Assembly: GCA_022113835.1 (NCBI GenBank)
Contig: JAILWY010000028.1
Coordinates: forward strand, 3,286,001-3,350,000
DNA from: Atopsyche davidsoni
Lineage: Eukaryota; Arthropoda; Insecta; Trichoptera; Hydrobiosidae
DNA length: 64,000 bases
Reading direction: 5' to 3'
Shown here: positions 8,425 to 20,010 of the stretch, piece after piece
How positions within the stretch are numbered: position 1 is the first letter of the stretch
Layout: the number at the start of each line of letters is the position of its first letter
Position numbers and translations under genes: made by a program
The notes under the pieces: generated by a model
The model's input: the letters and a program-made list of their open reading frames with translations, nothing else
The model's database searches: none
Told to the model about the DNA's origin: nothing

Positions 8425-11403
8425 TTAGTTCCTGGGGCGGAGGCCGATCCAGAAGCCCTTCTCGGAGTTCATGCTGAAGGTGTTCTTGGCCAGCTGGATG
8501 GGATGCTGCGTCTCGGGAGTCATCACGAAGTCGAACTTGGACAGCAGGTGGAACATCACCGCCTTGGCTTCCATCAGCGCGAACCTCGAGCCTATCGACC
8601 AAGACGAATGCACTCTTTAATATTACAAAGTCTTCAAGGCTTCATAAAAATACTAGAGTATATGAGGTTCCGCGTCTCTACCTATGCAGTTCCTGGGGCC
8701 GACTCCGAAGGGGATGAAGGCCATGGGGTTGATGGAGCCCTTGTTCTCATCGGAGAACCTCTCCGGGTCGAACTTCTCGGGGTCCTCATAGTACTGCGGG
8801 TCATGGTGGATGCCGAAGATGGGGATCCAGATGGCGTCTCCTTTTTGTATCTAGATGCATTAGAAAATAAACGAAAACATTAGAAGATATTTCAATGAAT
8901 TCAAAGCGTCTCGAGGACGAATTCGAGGACTCTCCGGATTTATGAATAAAAAAAGAGTTGTTTTGCGCTTACAGTGTAGGGTTTGTGTTTACTGCCAGGG
9001 GGTTGGGGGAGCGTGTACGTCCTGACACATTTCCGGTCCACTGTAACAGCTGGTGACCAAAACCGTAATGTTTCTGAAAAAAAAATACAAATCAAAATCT
9101 GGTCCCAGAATTGGTTTGTTTTTAGATCTTATAAAGTGTTTTATGAAGATGCAGTAACACACCAAAAAACAACAGCTGATTTAACCCATAAACACCATAA
9201 CTTGTTTCCAGCTGTTTGTCGTGCTAACTAAGCAAGTAGTAACGTAAACAATGGTGAATAGCAAATCATTCGATACGTAATTATTAAATAGCTCAAAGAT
9301 AATAAAATTGAAACACTACGTACTGTTTTATTAAATAAACAATACTTTATCAACTTCTTAAACTATTTATATTTTATCATTCCAAATTTTGTTTAATGGC
9401 TTATAAATAATATAAGCCATGCAATAGATAACAGATAATATTTCATTAAATCGATATTACCTGATACGACCATGTCCATGTGCTTCATAGCAAGCAGGTC
9501 GCTGTAGTGGAGCTTGCCGTCGTTCTTGGTGAGAACTTCGTCTATCTCTTCCTGCAGCCTCTTTTGAATATCCTGGTGCAGCATCAGCTCGTGGGCCATG
9601 AAGCACAGCAGAGTAGAGGACGTGTCGAAGCCAGCGATGAAGAAGATGACTGCTTGGGCCACGATATCATCGTCCGTCCACTCTGCGGAAGATTCAAATA
9701 AACAATATAACTGCCCCTTTCAGTTGCAATTCGGGGTGTTCTGTCTCACAAGGGTTGTTCCACACCTCTTCTGGTGACCTGCTTCCCCACAGTGGACTCG
9801 TCTACTGTAGCAAAGCCAGCGTCCTTGTCGTCTTTGTGGGCTTCGTGCTGCAGGGAGCCCTTCTTCGCCGCCATAAGAAGCTGGATCATATCCGGGCGGT
9901 GGATGTTTTGCTCCTCTCGGGTCTTCATGGTTCCATTGACTAAATTTCTGAAGAAGTTGGATACGTCTGGGTTGATTATAGGCATGTTGATAACCTGTCA
10001 AATAATAATTTCATTATACAAGGAAGACAAATACTCTGCCTCGTATTATATAAAAATACACCTCAATTGAATTGAACATAAATATGGTACCTTTGCAAGT
10101 TTAGGAAATAGTGAATTAAACAAGATTTTAAACAGCTTTGTTCCAGTGAAGTCTGTCGCCTGTTTCCCCATGTTGTAGAACTCGTTGTCCCTGTCCTTGA
10201 GGGAGTCCACCTTGATGCCGAAGGCTGAAGTGGCGATGACGTCGTTGGCGTAGCGCGTGAAGGCGTCCTTCATCTCCACAGCCAGGTACTCCCGTCCTGT
10301 GATCATGAAAGCCACTTACAACGAAATACCCGAGTAAAATATTTAGAAAATAGACACGAATTCTTGGTAACATCTTGATACCTTTATTTTCTGGCTTGGC
10401 CAGCTCCGCAGTGAAGAAGTTGGCCATCTGGTCCCCGCACTCCGCCACGAAGTCGAACATGTTCCTAATCTTGGAGCTGGTGAAGGCGGGGCTCAGCGTG
10501 GCCCTCATGTCTCTCCACTCTTGACCTAAACATCAATAATCAATGCCTCCCTCCTTTTATTTCTAACGCAGTATTTCGGCTATAGATTTACATAAAAAAG
10601 GCAATAAATCAAAGAATTTTTATTTTTAGACTATCGAGATTCTAATGCCATGGATATTTTAAGTCCCGATGGGCGAAAACCCAAACCAAATACCAAAAAC
10701 CAAAAGGTTGGAAAAACCGTATTTGAACGTAAAAAAATGTATTTGATTTAAATTATCAAATTTATTTTATATTATTAATATAAAATAAACTTAGATACAA
10801 AAATAAAAATACAGGCTTATTATTATTATTACATTTTATATTTATTTTTAATTACATTCACAGAAAAACACACTGTCATTTTATTAGTTGATATTGGTAA
10901 TTTTACAAATACCTTGCATAGAGAACAGTCCTCTTCCAAATAGCGGGTCGACGTCTTTATTCCCCATGCCCATGTGATCCTGGAAGTGGTCGAAGTCCTT
11001 GATGGCAATCTGCTTCAGCACCTCAAGGTCGCGCACCATCACCAGGGGACGCGTGAACTGCATCAGCCCCACATACCTACCGAAATTCAATCCATGTCAC
11101 AATCGACCGGCGCACCTGGTCCATCTTAAACCCATTGAGTCCTTTCAATCCTCCTTGGATTGCATAGTGCTTTTGAACATACTTTTCTTCGGGATAAGCA
11201 TTGTAGAGGCGTACGATGAAGTCCTTGAAGTGTTCTTTCTGGAAGATGGTCCTCAGCATGTCTCCTATGATGGGCATGCAGGTCGGGAGGGTCTTTATCC
11301 CACTACGGGAGAAGACGCTCATCCGCCAGGTCCCGTAGAAGTACACCGCGGCCAGCAGCGTCCCCAGGAGGATGAGCACATCCCACACGCCGAAGAACAC
11401 CAT
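8425..11403 (-). CDS. CYP9-like: CYP9-like cytochrome P450, gene 2
   Basis: Nine exons: 11403-11183, 11076-10913, 10525-10382, 10296-10091, 9994-9766, 9682-9461, 9073-8973, 8850-8682, 8591-8425; 540 residues in frame throughout. Seen in the product: an N-terminal anchor ([20 protein letters not shown]), C-helix WRDMR (132-136), I-helix AGFDT (338-342), ExxR as ETLR (396-399), PERF and the haem loop [10 protein letters not shown] with Cys484. After ETLR the usual WPPA reads WSPA. The start follows a splice acceptor (CCAG|ATG). Its closest relatives are gene 1 and then gene 3. Intron 2 is the longest at about 390 bases. Substrate cannot be told from sequence. Confidence 0.95.
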
Positions 11404-11449
11404 CTGGTTCAGCCGCAGAATGTAAATAAGAATACGATGTTTTTATTCA

Positions 11450-11860
11450 CATACTATATCCGCAATCTATATTTTTTTCGGTGAATCTCAACGACGGAGT
11501 GTATATCTGCGATTTGATGCATGCGTAGCAGGCCGCAAGGGTAAACATTGGCAAGCATTCAGCAAGCCGTAAGGCTTGATTACAGAATGTCAAAATCAGG
11601 GATAAGTCATTGCTTCAAAAAGCAGACATTTGACGTACGGAAATTTTTAATACTAAAACACTGTACAAGCAGCTGTTATGATATTTTTATATCTGATAAC
11701 GTTTAAGAAGCACTCACATCGTCAGTTATCTAGAATCGTGCGGCCTGCGCGGGGCTCCGCGAGTACTGACTCCTCGCAGCTCCCGCGCAGTGCTCGCGGC
11801 CTGGCCTGGAGCCTCAGGGGCGCGGAACCTTTGTGGCACGAGCCGGACTACTTCATTCTA
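11450..11860 (-). repeat. Upstream block duplicated between genes 1 and 2 (copy 2)
   Basis: Counterpart of 600-1010, with scattered substitutions only. Beyond about 11870 the two upstream regions diverge, because the gene 2 side carries the satellite and mariner block before repeat unit R resumes near 13930. Confidence 0.8.
11718..11769 (-). promoter_or_regulatory. Putative transcription start and non-coding 5' exon of gene 2
   Basis: Minus-strand TCAGT at 11769-11765 in a GC-rich patch, then a donor GAT|GTGAGTG at 11717-11716. The 5' UTR intron would run to the acceptor that abuts the ATG at 11403. The region is nearly identical to that of gene 1. Confidence 0.5.
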
Positions 11861-11869
11861 AAACATTAG

Positions 11870-12350
11870 ATCACTGGGTTTTGGATTTGCAAATGCATTA
11901 CAGCTACTTATTTCAACAATTGATCATGCCTGTGTTATTGAGGGTTGTGCTGCGTTGTTCTTTGAGTCTTCACGAAAAAAGGCGAAGGAATAGAAAATAA
12001 CGTGGATGCAGTGCTTTTTTATAGATGAGTTACAATTACTGTACATTCCTGGAAAAATGCGGATTCAATAATGCATATTCTATATAATGTGTATTTTGTA
12101 TTATTATTTTTACAATATTTTTTATACGTATAAATGAAACTCGAATTGTAATATATATTTTTAAATAAATTAAAATATATAGATTAAAATTATATTAATA
12201 AATTTCATGTGAAGGAATTTTACAGCCACAGCTTAAAATGTACAATTTAAATATTTAACAATTGCAACTTTACAAAATTTAATTGCGAAAAATAAAAAAA
12301 TTAAATTATATTAATAAGTATATTTTTTTTGATTGAAAATGTGACTTTAT
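11870..12350. other. AT-rich spacer upstream of gene 2
   Basis: No gene seen. About 11924-11975 resembles 13838-13882, so a short segment flanks the satellite block on both sides. Confidence 0.5.
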
Positions 12351-12354
12351 TTAA

Positions 12355-13125
12355 GTTCAGAAATAAAAAAAAGGAACGATACGGAAAGAAACTTAAAAAT
12401 AGACGGAACGGAAAAAAAGATAAAAAACCGGAACGATATGGAAGGAAACTTAAAAATAAAACGGAACGGAACGAAAAAAAACAAAAAAAAAAAAAACCGG
12501 AACGATACGGAAGGAAACTTAAAAATAGAACGGAACGGAAAAAAAGATAAAAAACCGGAACGATATGGAAGGAAACTTAAAAATAAAACGGAACGGAACG
12601 AAAAAAAACGAAAGAAAAAACAAAAACTGGAACGATATGGAAGGAAACTTAAAAATAAAACGGAACGGAACGAAAAAAAACAAAAGAAAAAAAAAACCGG
12701 AACGATACGGAAGGAAACTTTAAAATAGAACGGAACGGAAAAAAACTGGAACGATATGGAAGGAAACTTAAAAATAAAACGGAACGGAACGAAAAAAAAC
12801 GAAAGAATAAAAAAACCGGAACGATACGGAAGGAAACTTAAAAATAGAACGGAACGGAAAAAAAGATAAAAAACCGGAACGATGTGGAAGGGAACTTAAA
12901 AATAAAACGGGACGGAACGGAAAAAAATAAGAAAAAAAACCGGGACGATATGGAAGGAAACTTAAAAATTAAATGGAACGGAACGGAAAAAAGAAAAAGA
13001 AAAAAAAAACCGGAACGATACGGAGGGAATCTTAAAAATAAAACGGAACGGAATATAAAAAAAAAGAAACGATGGAGAACGGAACGGAACTGAAAAAATA
13101 AAAACGAATGGAAACGGAAAAAAAA
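12355..13125. repeat. Purine-rich higher-order tandem array
   Basis: The plus strand is almost all A and G. Two unit types of about 58-70 bases alternate: one has CGATACGG...AATAGAACGG, the other CGATATGG...AATAAAACGG. Together they form a dimer of about 120 bases repeated roughly six times, decaying to the right. Lysine-rich ORFs across it are translation of the repeat, not genes. Confidence 0.8.
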
Positions 13126-13159
13126 AATTTAAATAAATAAATAAAAATTTAATTTAAAT

Positions 13160-13335
13160 AACCAGAAGTAGAGACGTCAGTTGGCAGCAAGGGCAACCTT
13201 CCAGTGGTGGGTTTTATTGGCAGCAAGTGCAGGCAACCGGTAAGATGCGACCTGGGATGGCGGCATGGGCAGGCATCCTGAAGTTGAGACGCCAGGAGGC
13301 AGCAAGGACAGGCGTCTTGGAGAAGATCAGTCATT
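13160..13335. repeat. Short imperfect GC-richer repeat
   Basis: The motif GGCAGCAAG recurs with variable spacing together with GACGYCAG; roughly three decayed units of about 55-65 bases. No coding function supported. Confidence 0.4.
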
Positions 13336-13337
13336 TG

Positions 13338-13475
13338 AATTAACGAATTATTCCCTAATAAGGTCATTTCACTAGAGGTAACATCAACTGGCCTCCCAGA
13401 AGCCCCGACCTTAGCCCTCTTGACTATTTCGTATGGGGATACCTTAAAAGTAGGCTTTATGAGAATAATCTATAA
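13338..13475 (+). pseudogene. Mariner-like transposase relic, C-terminal end
   Basis: At 13386-13475 the plus strand reads NWPPRSPDLSPLDYFVWGYL followed by KSRLYENNL and a stop. This is the D-containing motif of mariner/Tc1-type DDE transposases (WPxRSPDLSPLDYFLWG). The upstream part of the gene is missing. The preceding 32 bases (13341-13372) also occur inside the MITE at 1900-2187. Confidence 0.75.
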
Positions 13476-13949
13476 CCTGGGACATCATCAGATGCATAAC
13501 TAAACTGTTAAGTTATGCATCTGATGATGACTAAGTGTATTGGGTCAAAATTTTTAATGCAAATAATTTTAAATAAACTCAAAGTGAAGACAAAAAACAA
13601 AGGTACTTTTACAAACAAATATTTAAGTTTACAATAAAATATTACGAAAAAAATATATATTTCGTAATTAAACAGACACGTATAAGCGAAAATAATTATA
13701 TCGTTATTATTTTCAAAATAATGATCCTTCCCAGAAATCGATATTTATTCAACAAAAATAAATGTTGTCCGCCGCCCGATCGGCATTCTAGAAAATGCTC
13801 TTGGGTGCAAAAAGGTTGGGGACCCCTGGCATAGATCATACCTGTGTTCTTGAGTGTTGAGCTGCGTTGTTCTTTGAGTCTTCGTAGATGCAGAATTTGC
13901 AGCTGAAAGTCACAAGTGCAGTCAAACTAGCAAGACACGGCATTGCTTT

Positions 13950-14670
13950 TGGTTATCAGAGCTTAAATAAAATGTATTATACAATAGGTAAGTTCAATAG
14001 CCAACTGATCCCTGTATATAGTTTAACAATAATTATACATTTTAATTTCATTTGTGTAGCATCCTCAGGCAATTTTAATGACACAATAAAATCAAGTCAA
14101 CCGTGAATTTTTTACGTGTTTTAAATGCACTTTGTGGCTGAAATTATTATACCAAAATATCACAACACTGTCAAGAAATTTCACCATTTATATATAGCGA
14201 GAATCTACAGATATATAAATATATTGTGATGTCTACCGTCCGAGTCTTTGTGTCAATCTAGGCAATAAGACGCGAGACTAATTATTGAGGTTTTTTTATT
14301 TCAATGCAAATATTATGGGCACAATGTGAATTCTTGCCTGTGGTAGGAAAAGCCCTTAAAAGCTTCCCTGGAAGCCTCTTTAGGCTCCAGGACAACGATC
14401 ACTGCCTCCATAGCTTCAAAAGCATCATCGCCACTGAAACCAGCACCGATGCCCAAAACAACCTGTGACGTCTACAATCCAAATCAATGTGACATGGTAA
14501 CATGGTAACATCTAGGTAACATGGCCACCGGCTTGGCCCATAAACCACACACAGTAATCTGAATATATAAGAAAACTATCACGCTTGGGTTTAAAAATAA
14601 ACTAGGCGATTAAAATAAACAAGCACCGAAAACGGCTCAGCAAGCAAAGCAGGTTTTTTCATGCAAAAAT
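13950..14670 (-). repeat. Repeat unit R, copy 2
   Basis: Matches 1060-1860 and 14865-15580. On the minus strand the coding-like segment (about 14478-14345) reads VVLGIGAGFSGDDAFEAMEA and continues open past the conserved core. The hydrophobic ORF of copy 1 is broken by stops here. Confidence 0.6.
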
Positions 14671-14864
14671 ATTAATGAAATCATTACACGAATAGAATGA
14701 GAGCCAAAATTTGTATGAAGGTTTTTTTTTTTATTAGACCGTTCGCATTGCAACAATACTCCGTGCATTCGAAAAAAAAATAATATCACTCTTTCACATT
14801 AAATCAAATACCTGATACTGATAAGTTCAATAACCTGACCCTTTTATTTAGGTATAGAATAATT

Positions 14865-15580
14865 ATATACTTTATTTTCACTTGTGTAGCATCCTCTGGA
14901 AATCTTAATGACTCAAAGAGTTACTTAAGTTCTCAAAAATATCATGAAATTTTTCATGGTTTTAAAATCACATGCTGACTTAAATGAATATTAATATCAC
15001 ATCATTTTTATATATTATATTGTGATGTCTACCGTCCGAGTCTTTGTGACAATCTAAGCAATAAGACGTGATACTAATTACATCGATATGTTGAAAATAT
15101 TTTTTTCAATGCAAATATTATGAGTATAATGTGAATTCCTACCTGTGGTAGATTTGCATGGGGCGATTAAATTATATTGACTGTCTCTTCATCTCTGGGG
15201 CATCCTGCTCCATGGAGTCGACTTCCAACTTAGTTTAGTCTCCGAGCTCTTCTCGGTCATCACCGCAACTTCCCTGAAAGCCTCTTCATGCTCCAGGACA
15301 ACGATCACTGCCTCCATAGCTTCCGAAGCATCATCGCCACTGAAACCAGCACCGATGCCCAAAACACCCTGTGACGTCTACAATCAAAACCAATGTGACA
15401 ATCTAGGTAACATGGCCACCGACTTGTCCCATAGACCACCACCAAGGCCCATAAACCACACATAGGAATCTGAATATATAAGAAAATGATTCACGCGTGG
15501 GTTTAAAAATAAACGAGGCGATTAAAATAAACAAGCGCCGAAAACGGTTCAGTAATCAAAGCAGGTTTTTTCATGCAAAA
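14865..15580 (-). repeat. Repeat unit R, copy 3
   Basis: Tandem neighbour of copy 2. The minus-strand segment (about 15383-15200) reads GVLGIGAGFSGDDASEAMEA, continues through TEKSSETKL and ends in a stop shortly after. It carries a longer intact core than copy 2, with substitutions different from copy 1. Confidence 0.6.
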
Positions 15581-16051
15581 AATATTTATTGAATAATTAC
15601 AGCCAAGATTTGTTGGAAGCTTTTTTTTATTAGACCACTGTGCATACAAAAAAAATTAAATATGACTCTTTCACATATATAATTTTTAATTTAGATTTAA
15701 GGCTGATATTCAAGTCGTATAAAAATGTTTCTCCTTAGACCTCACATAAAATAGAGTTAAATTATTGATGTATGTGAATAGTAAATATTTTTCAGGCACA
15801 AAATAATTTTATTATCAAATAATGTTTAAGTAATCGATTCGCGGATTTTGTATTATTACTATGTAATAAATTACTATGTAAAAAATATATATTAATAAAT
15901 TTTAGGATGAGGAATTGCAAATACACAAATTTTTGACAATTGCAACTTTCACATTTTATTGTGACAAATGAAAAATACACGTTTTAAATATATTTTTTTT
16001 ACAATGAAATATGAGACTTTATTTCAGTACATAGAAAATGTGAGAGATTGT
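15581..16051. other. AT-rich 3' flank of gene 3
   Basis: Nothing coding seen. A minus-strand AATAAA (plus 16018-16023) about 30 bases after the gene 3 stop is the likely polyadenylation signal. Confidence 0.5.
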
Positions 16052-18879
16052 CTAGCTCCTGGGGCGGAAGCCAATCCAGAAGCCCTTCTCGGAGTGCATG
16101 TTGAAGGTGTTCTTGGCCAGCTGGATGGGATGCTGCGTCTCGGGAGTCATCACGAAGTCGAACTTGGACAGCAGGTGGAACATCACCGCCTTGGCTTCCA
16201 TCAGCGCGAACCTCGAACCTATCGACCAAGACGAATGCGCTCTTTAATATTCCAATGTCTTTGAGGCTTCACAAATGAAACTAGAGTACATGGGTTGTCG
16301 TGTCTTTACCTATGCAGTTCCTGGGGCCGACTCCAAAGGGGATGAAGGCCATGGGGTTGATGGAGCCCTTGTTCTCGTCGGAGAACCTCTCCGGGTCGAA
16401 CTTCTCAGGGTCCTCGTAGTACTGCGGGTCATGGTGGATGCCGAAGATGGGGATCCAGATGCCGTCTCCTTTTTGGAGCTGCATGCATTTCAAATTAATT
16501 AAAACATACCAAGTCTTAATTATTTAAAAAAATTATTGGTTTTAAAGTTAACATAGAATATTAATAAAGTAGTATGTCTTACAATGTAGGGTTTGCTATT
16601 TCCTCCTGGGGGATTAGGGAGCGAATACGAGTTTATGCATTTCCTGTCACTTGCCACAGCCGGAGGCCAAAGCCTTAAGGTTTCTGAAAAAATTGTTAAA
16701 TAATGCACATGTTTACATGATACAGTTCATTTAGATTTACAAAAAAATGATATTACATGTAAACTATATATTTTAAGCAGAGAGTTGATGTTGGTATAAA
16801 TTGAATTTCAACTAGTAGATCGCAAGACAATGATGCTGCATTTCATATTCTTTAAAAGTCTGATTAAATTCAATAAATATATGATACCATTGCACAAAGG
16901 TTGTTTATATATTATATATTTAAGTATCTTATTCTCAATGAAATAATAATTAATGTAAAATAAGATTAGATTAAAAAAGTTTATTGTAGAGGATATTAAA
17001 AAATTATTAACCTGATACGACCATGTCCATGTATTTCATGGAAAGCAGATCGCTATAGATGAGCTTGCCGTCGTTCTTGGCGACTATTTCGTCTATCTCT
17101 TCCTGCAGTCTCTTCTGAATATCCTGGTGCAGCATCAGCTCGTGGGCCATGAAGCACAGCAGAGTAGAGGACGTGTCGAAGCCAGCGATGAAGAAGATGA
17201 CTGCTTGGGCCACGATATCATCGTCCGTCCACTCTGCGGAAGATACAAATCAACAGTATAACTACTCCTTTCAGTTGCAGTGCGGGGTGTTCTGTCTCAC
17301 TGGGGATGTTGCACACCTCGTCTGGTGACCTGCTTCCCCACAGTGGACTCATCCACCGTGGCGAAGCCGGCGTCCTTGTCGTCTTTGTGGGTTTCATGCT
17401 GTAGAGAGCCCTTCTTGGCTGCCATGAGCAGCTGGATCATGTCCGGGCGGTGGATGTTCTGCTCCTCTCGGGTCTTCATGGTTCCGTTGACTAAATTTCT
17501 GAAGAAGTCAGCTACATCCGAGTCGATTATAGGCAACTTGACTACCTATCAAGAAATGGTGTCCATGACGACAAAATATAGTTAAATGTTTCAACATGTT
17601 ATATTTATCTTACTAATTTAAATTTAGGTAACCTTTGATAGTTTAGGAAATACTGCGCTGAATAAGGCTTTAACCAGCTTAAAACCAGTGAAGTCTGTCG
17701 CCCGTTTCCCCATGTTGTAGAACTCGTTGTCCCTGTCCTTGAGGGAGTCCACCTTGATGCCGAAGGCCGAGGTGGCGATGACGTCGTTGGCGTAGCGGGT
17801 GAAGGCATCCTTCATCTCCACCGTCAGGTACTCCCGCCCTGCGATCATGAAAGCCACTTACAAGGAACTGCTCATGTCAAAAAGAGACGTCTACAATAAT
17901 AATTACTTATCATCTTCCTACCTTTATTTTCTGGTTTGGCTAACTCCGCAGTGAAGAAGCTGGTCATCTGGTCCCCGCACTCCGTCACAAAGTCGAACAT
18001 GTTCCTCATCTTGGAGCTGGTGAAGGCGGGGCTCAGCGTGGCCCTCATGTCTCTCCACTCTTGGCCTGGACATCAACCGTTTGTATCTCAATTATACGAG
18101 CTATTCTTTGGCTAATACTAATTCACTCAAAAACATTTTTATGAAATATAGGAAAACACACGCCTTGCATAGAGAAGAGGTTCCTTCCGAACAGCGGGTC
18201 GACATCCTTATCCCCGAAGCCCAGGTGGTCCTGGAAGTTGTCGAAGTCCTTGATGGTCAACTGCTTCATCACCTCAAGGTCGCGGACCATCACCAAGGGA
18301 CGCGTGAACTGCATCAGCCCCACGTACCTACAAACATTCAATAAGTTATAACCCTGACAATTGTTTCAATCATCTATCTTCATCAGCAAGCCATTATGGT
18401 GATTTGGGTGAGAACGATTATATTTGGAGTGGCCTATCGGTTTTAAGGGATTCAACAAGATATAGAGTATTACTGGTGTATTATGTGACATGTGTCTTGT
18501 CCTAATAATATGTAATATGCCTAAAAATCAATACACGCAAAGTGTATTTTTATGGCAAAGTGTAAAAATTAATTATTGGGTTATATTTAGCATTTTGATT
18601 CACCCATTGACACTGCTCACCGATTTTTTTTAAGAATTTATAACAAGTGATGACTTACGTCTCTTCGGGATACGTGTTGTAGATGCGCACGATGAAGTCT
18701 TTGAAGTGCTCCTTCTGTCTGATGGCGCTCACCATGTCCCCCAAGATGGGGATGCAGGTCGGGAGGCTCTTCATCCCTCCGCGGGAGAAGACACCATTCT
18801 TCCAGGTGCCGTAAGCGTACAGCCCGACCAGCAGCGTCCCCAGGAGGATGAGCACATCCCACATGCCGAAGAACACCAT
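16052..18879 (-). CDS. CYP9-like: CYP9-like cytochrome P450, gene 3
   Basis: Nine exons: 18879-18659, 18327-18164, 18065-17922, 17838-17633, 17545-17317, 17233-17012, 16683-16583, 16478-16310, 16218-16052; 540 residues. Motifs seen: WRDMR in the C helix, AGFDT in the I helix, [13 protein letters not shown] and [10 protein letters not shown]. The chosen ATG follows a splice acceptor (CACCAG|ATG); an in-frame ATG 27 bases upstream would lie in the intron. Odd point: the donor of intron 2 reads CAAG|GCGTGT, a GC instead of the GT found in all sister genes; only this site keeps the frame into exon 3. Upstream DNA differs from genes 1 and 2 except for the initiator and donor. Confidence 0.93.
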
Positions 18880-19551
18880 CTGGTGCAGCCAATATCCCAA
18901 GACCAATATAAAATAATTAGTGCTATAAATTTTTTTATTATTCCCAACTGAGACGCCCTAACACAGATAATGCGATTATGCTAACAAGCTGTATTTAAAA
19001 AAATATATATTAATAAAAAAAACGATTACTGAATATGTATATCCATTTTTACCCATGTGTCTTACTTGTGTGAGAAAAATGTTTTCTGGACGTATGAGGC
19101 CTTAAAATAGTCTGTTGCTTCAGTTTTTACGACCACAGTGTCCCTGCAACCTAGCAAGAATTTCAAGTGATATTCTCAATCAATCAAATCAATAAACCAA
19201 TGACGATGATATAGTACTTTGAAGTATTATATATAAAATACTTGAGGGATTTTTCCACATGTTAATTTTTATTATATTTAAAATATTAAAACGGAATTCC
19301 ACTAGGTACTCTTTGTTAAAAAAATGATTATTTAGTTATATTAGTCGTTTAGTAAGTCATAAAACACATGGTATATTAATGTCTAAAGCACATCCCATAA
19401 TCGTTTAAAGTCCACTTCTCCACTTCCGATTCTTGACAAAAGCACATGGCAAAAAATTACAGCACACCGAAACTGTAAAAACCACTGTTTAAAAATACTT
19501 TTTATCTGATAATTCAAAGTATTATTTAGCAGTTGTTTACAAATAACTCAC
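18880..19551. other. 5' UTR intron and upstream AT-rich DNA of gene 3
   Basis: Inferred to be spliced out between the non-coding exon at 19633-19552 and the ATG exon. No other feature seen. Confidence 0.4.
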
Positions 19552-19633
19552 GTTATTAGATTATCGTGTAGATAAGTAGAATTGTGAATTCACCACAGGC
19601 CTGCTCGACCTTTGCGAGCTCGTCGCCGACTGA
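19552..19633 (-). promoter_or_regulatory. Putative transcription start and non-coding 5' exon of gene 3
   Basis: On the minus strand GAGTCAGTCGGCGACGAG begins the segment (TCAGT at 19633-19629), and a donor AAC|GTGAGTT closes it at 19551-19550. GAGTCAGT is shared with genes 1 and 2, and TCAGTCG..GCGAC with the upstream modules of genes 5-7. Confidence 0.5.
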
Positions 19634-19779
19634 CTCAGAGGCTCTCGGCTCGTGCCATATCATCAGAACAGTTCCAGTGGTGCACAACCTTTAAGGAACA
19701 TTTAGGTACTTGTAAATAATAACCGTTTCTTGAGGAAGGTACTATGCTCAAGAGATATAACACTGAAAGTTAGTTCTCC

Positions 19780-20010
19780 TTTATGGAGTTGAAGCTTAGA
19801 CACTCAAGACAGCTACTATGCGAAGAATCGAGGCGGCAGAAATGTGGCTGTATGGGAGAATCCTTATAACACCATGGGATGACCGCATCGTAAATGAGAA
19901 GATTTCCTATTTCCGTAACAGTAAATAAAGCGTCCTCCAGCTGATTGTCAAAGGAAAAATATAATGATAAAAGGGCATTGAAAGAAGAAAAGATTTGCGT
20001 CAGTGGAAAT
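19780..20010 (+). pseudogene. LINE reverse transcriptase relic (C-terminal part)
   Basis: The plus strand reads LYGVEA, a stop, then TLKTATMRRIEAAEMWLYGR and ILITPWDDRIVNEKI. This is the familiar tail of insect non-LTR reverse transcriptases (LYGxExWTLKK...RRIEAFEMWxYRRxLxIxWxDxxxN). A further piece in another frame, LQLIVKGK followed by KRALKEEKICVSG, matches the next conserved block. The in-frame stop and the frame change mark it as dead. Confidence 0.75.

Noticed and set aside
12329..13093. Lysine-rich ORFs with KPERYGRKLKNK repeats
   Set aside because: Direct translation of the purine-rich satellite; several frames give similar products.
13808..13827. hAT-like end GGTTGGGGACCCCTG
   Set aside because: No partner inverted end or 8-bp duplication found in the window. 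A similar string near 28345 (GGTTGGGCACACCTG) is also unpaired.
18880..18906. Upstream in-frame ATG giving MVLGYWLHQ before gene 3
   Set aside because: It lies upstream of the acceptor CACCAG that abuts the conserved ATG, and sister genes have no such extension.
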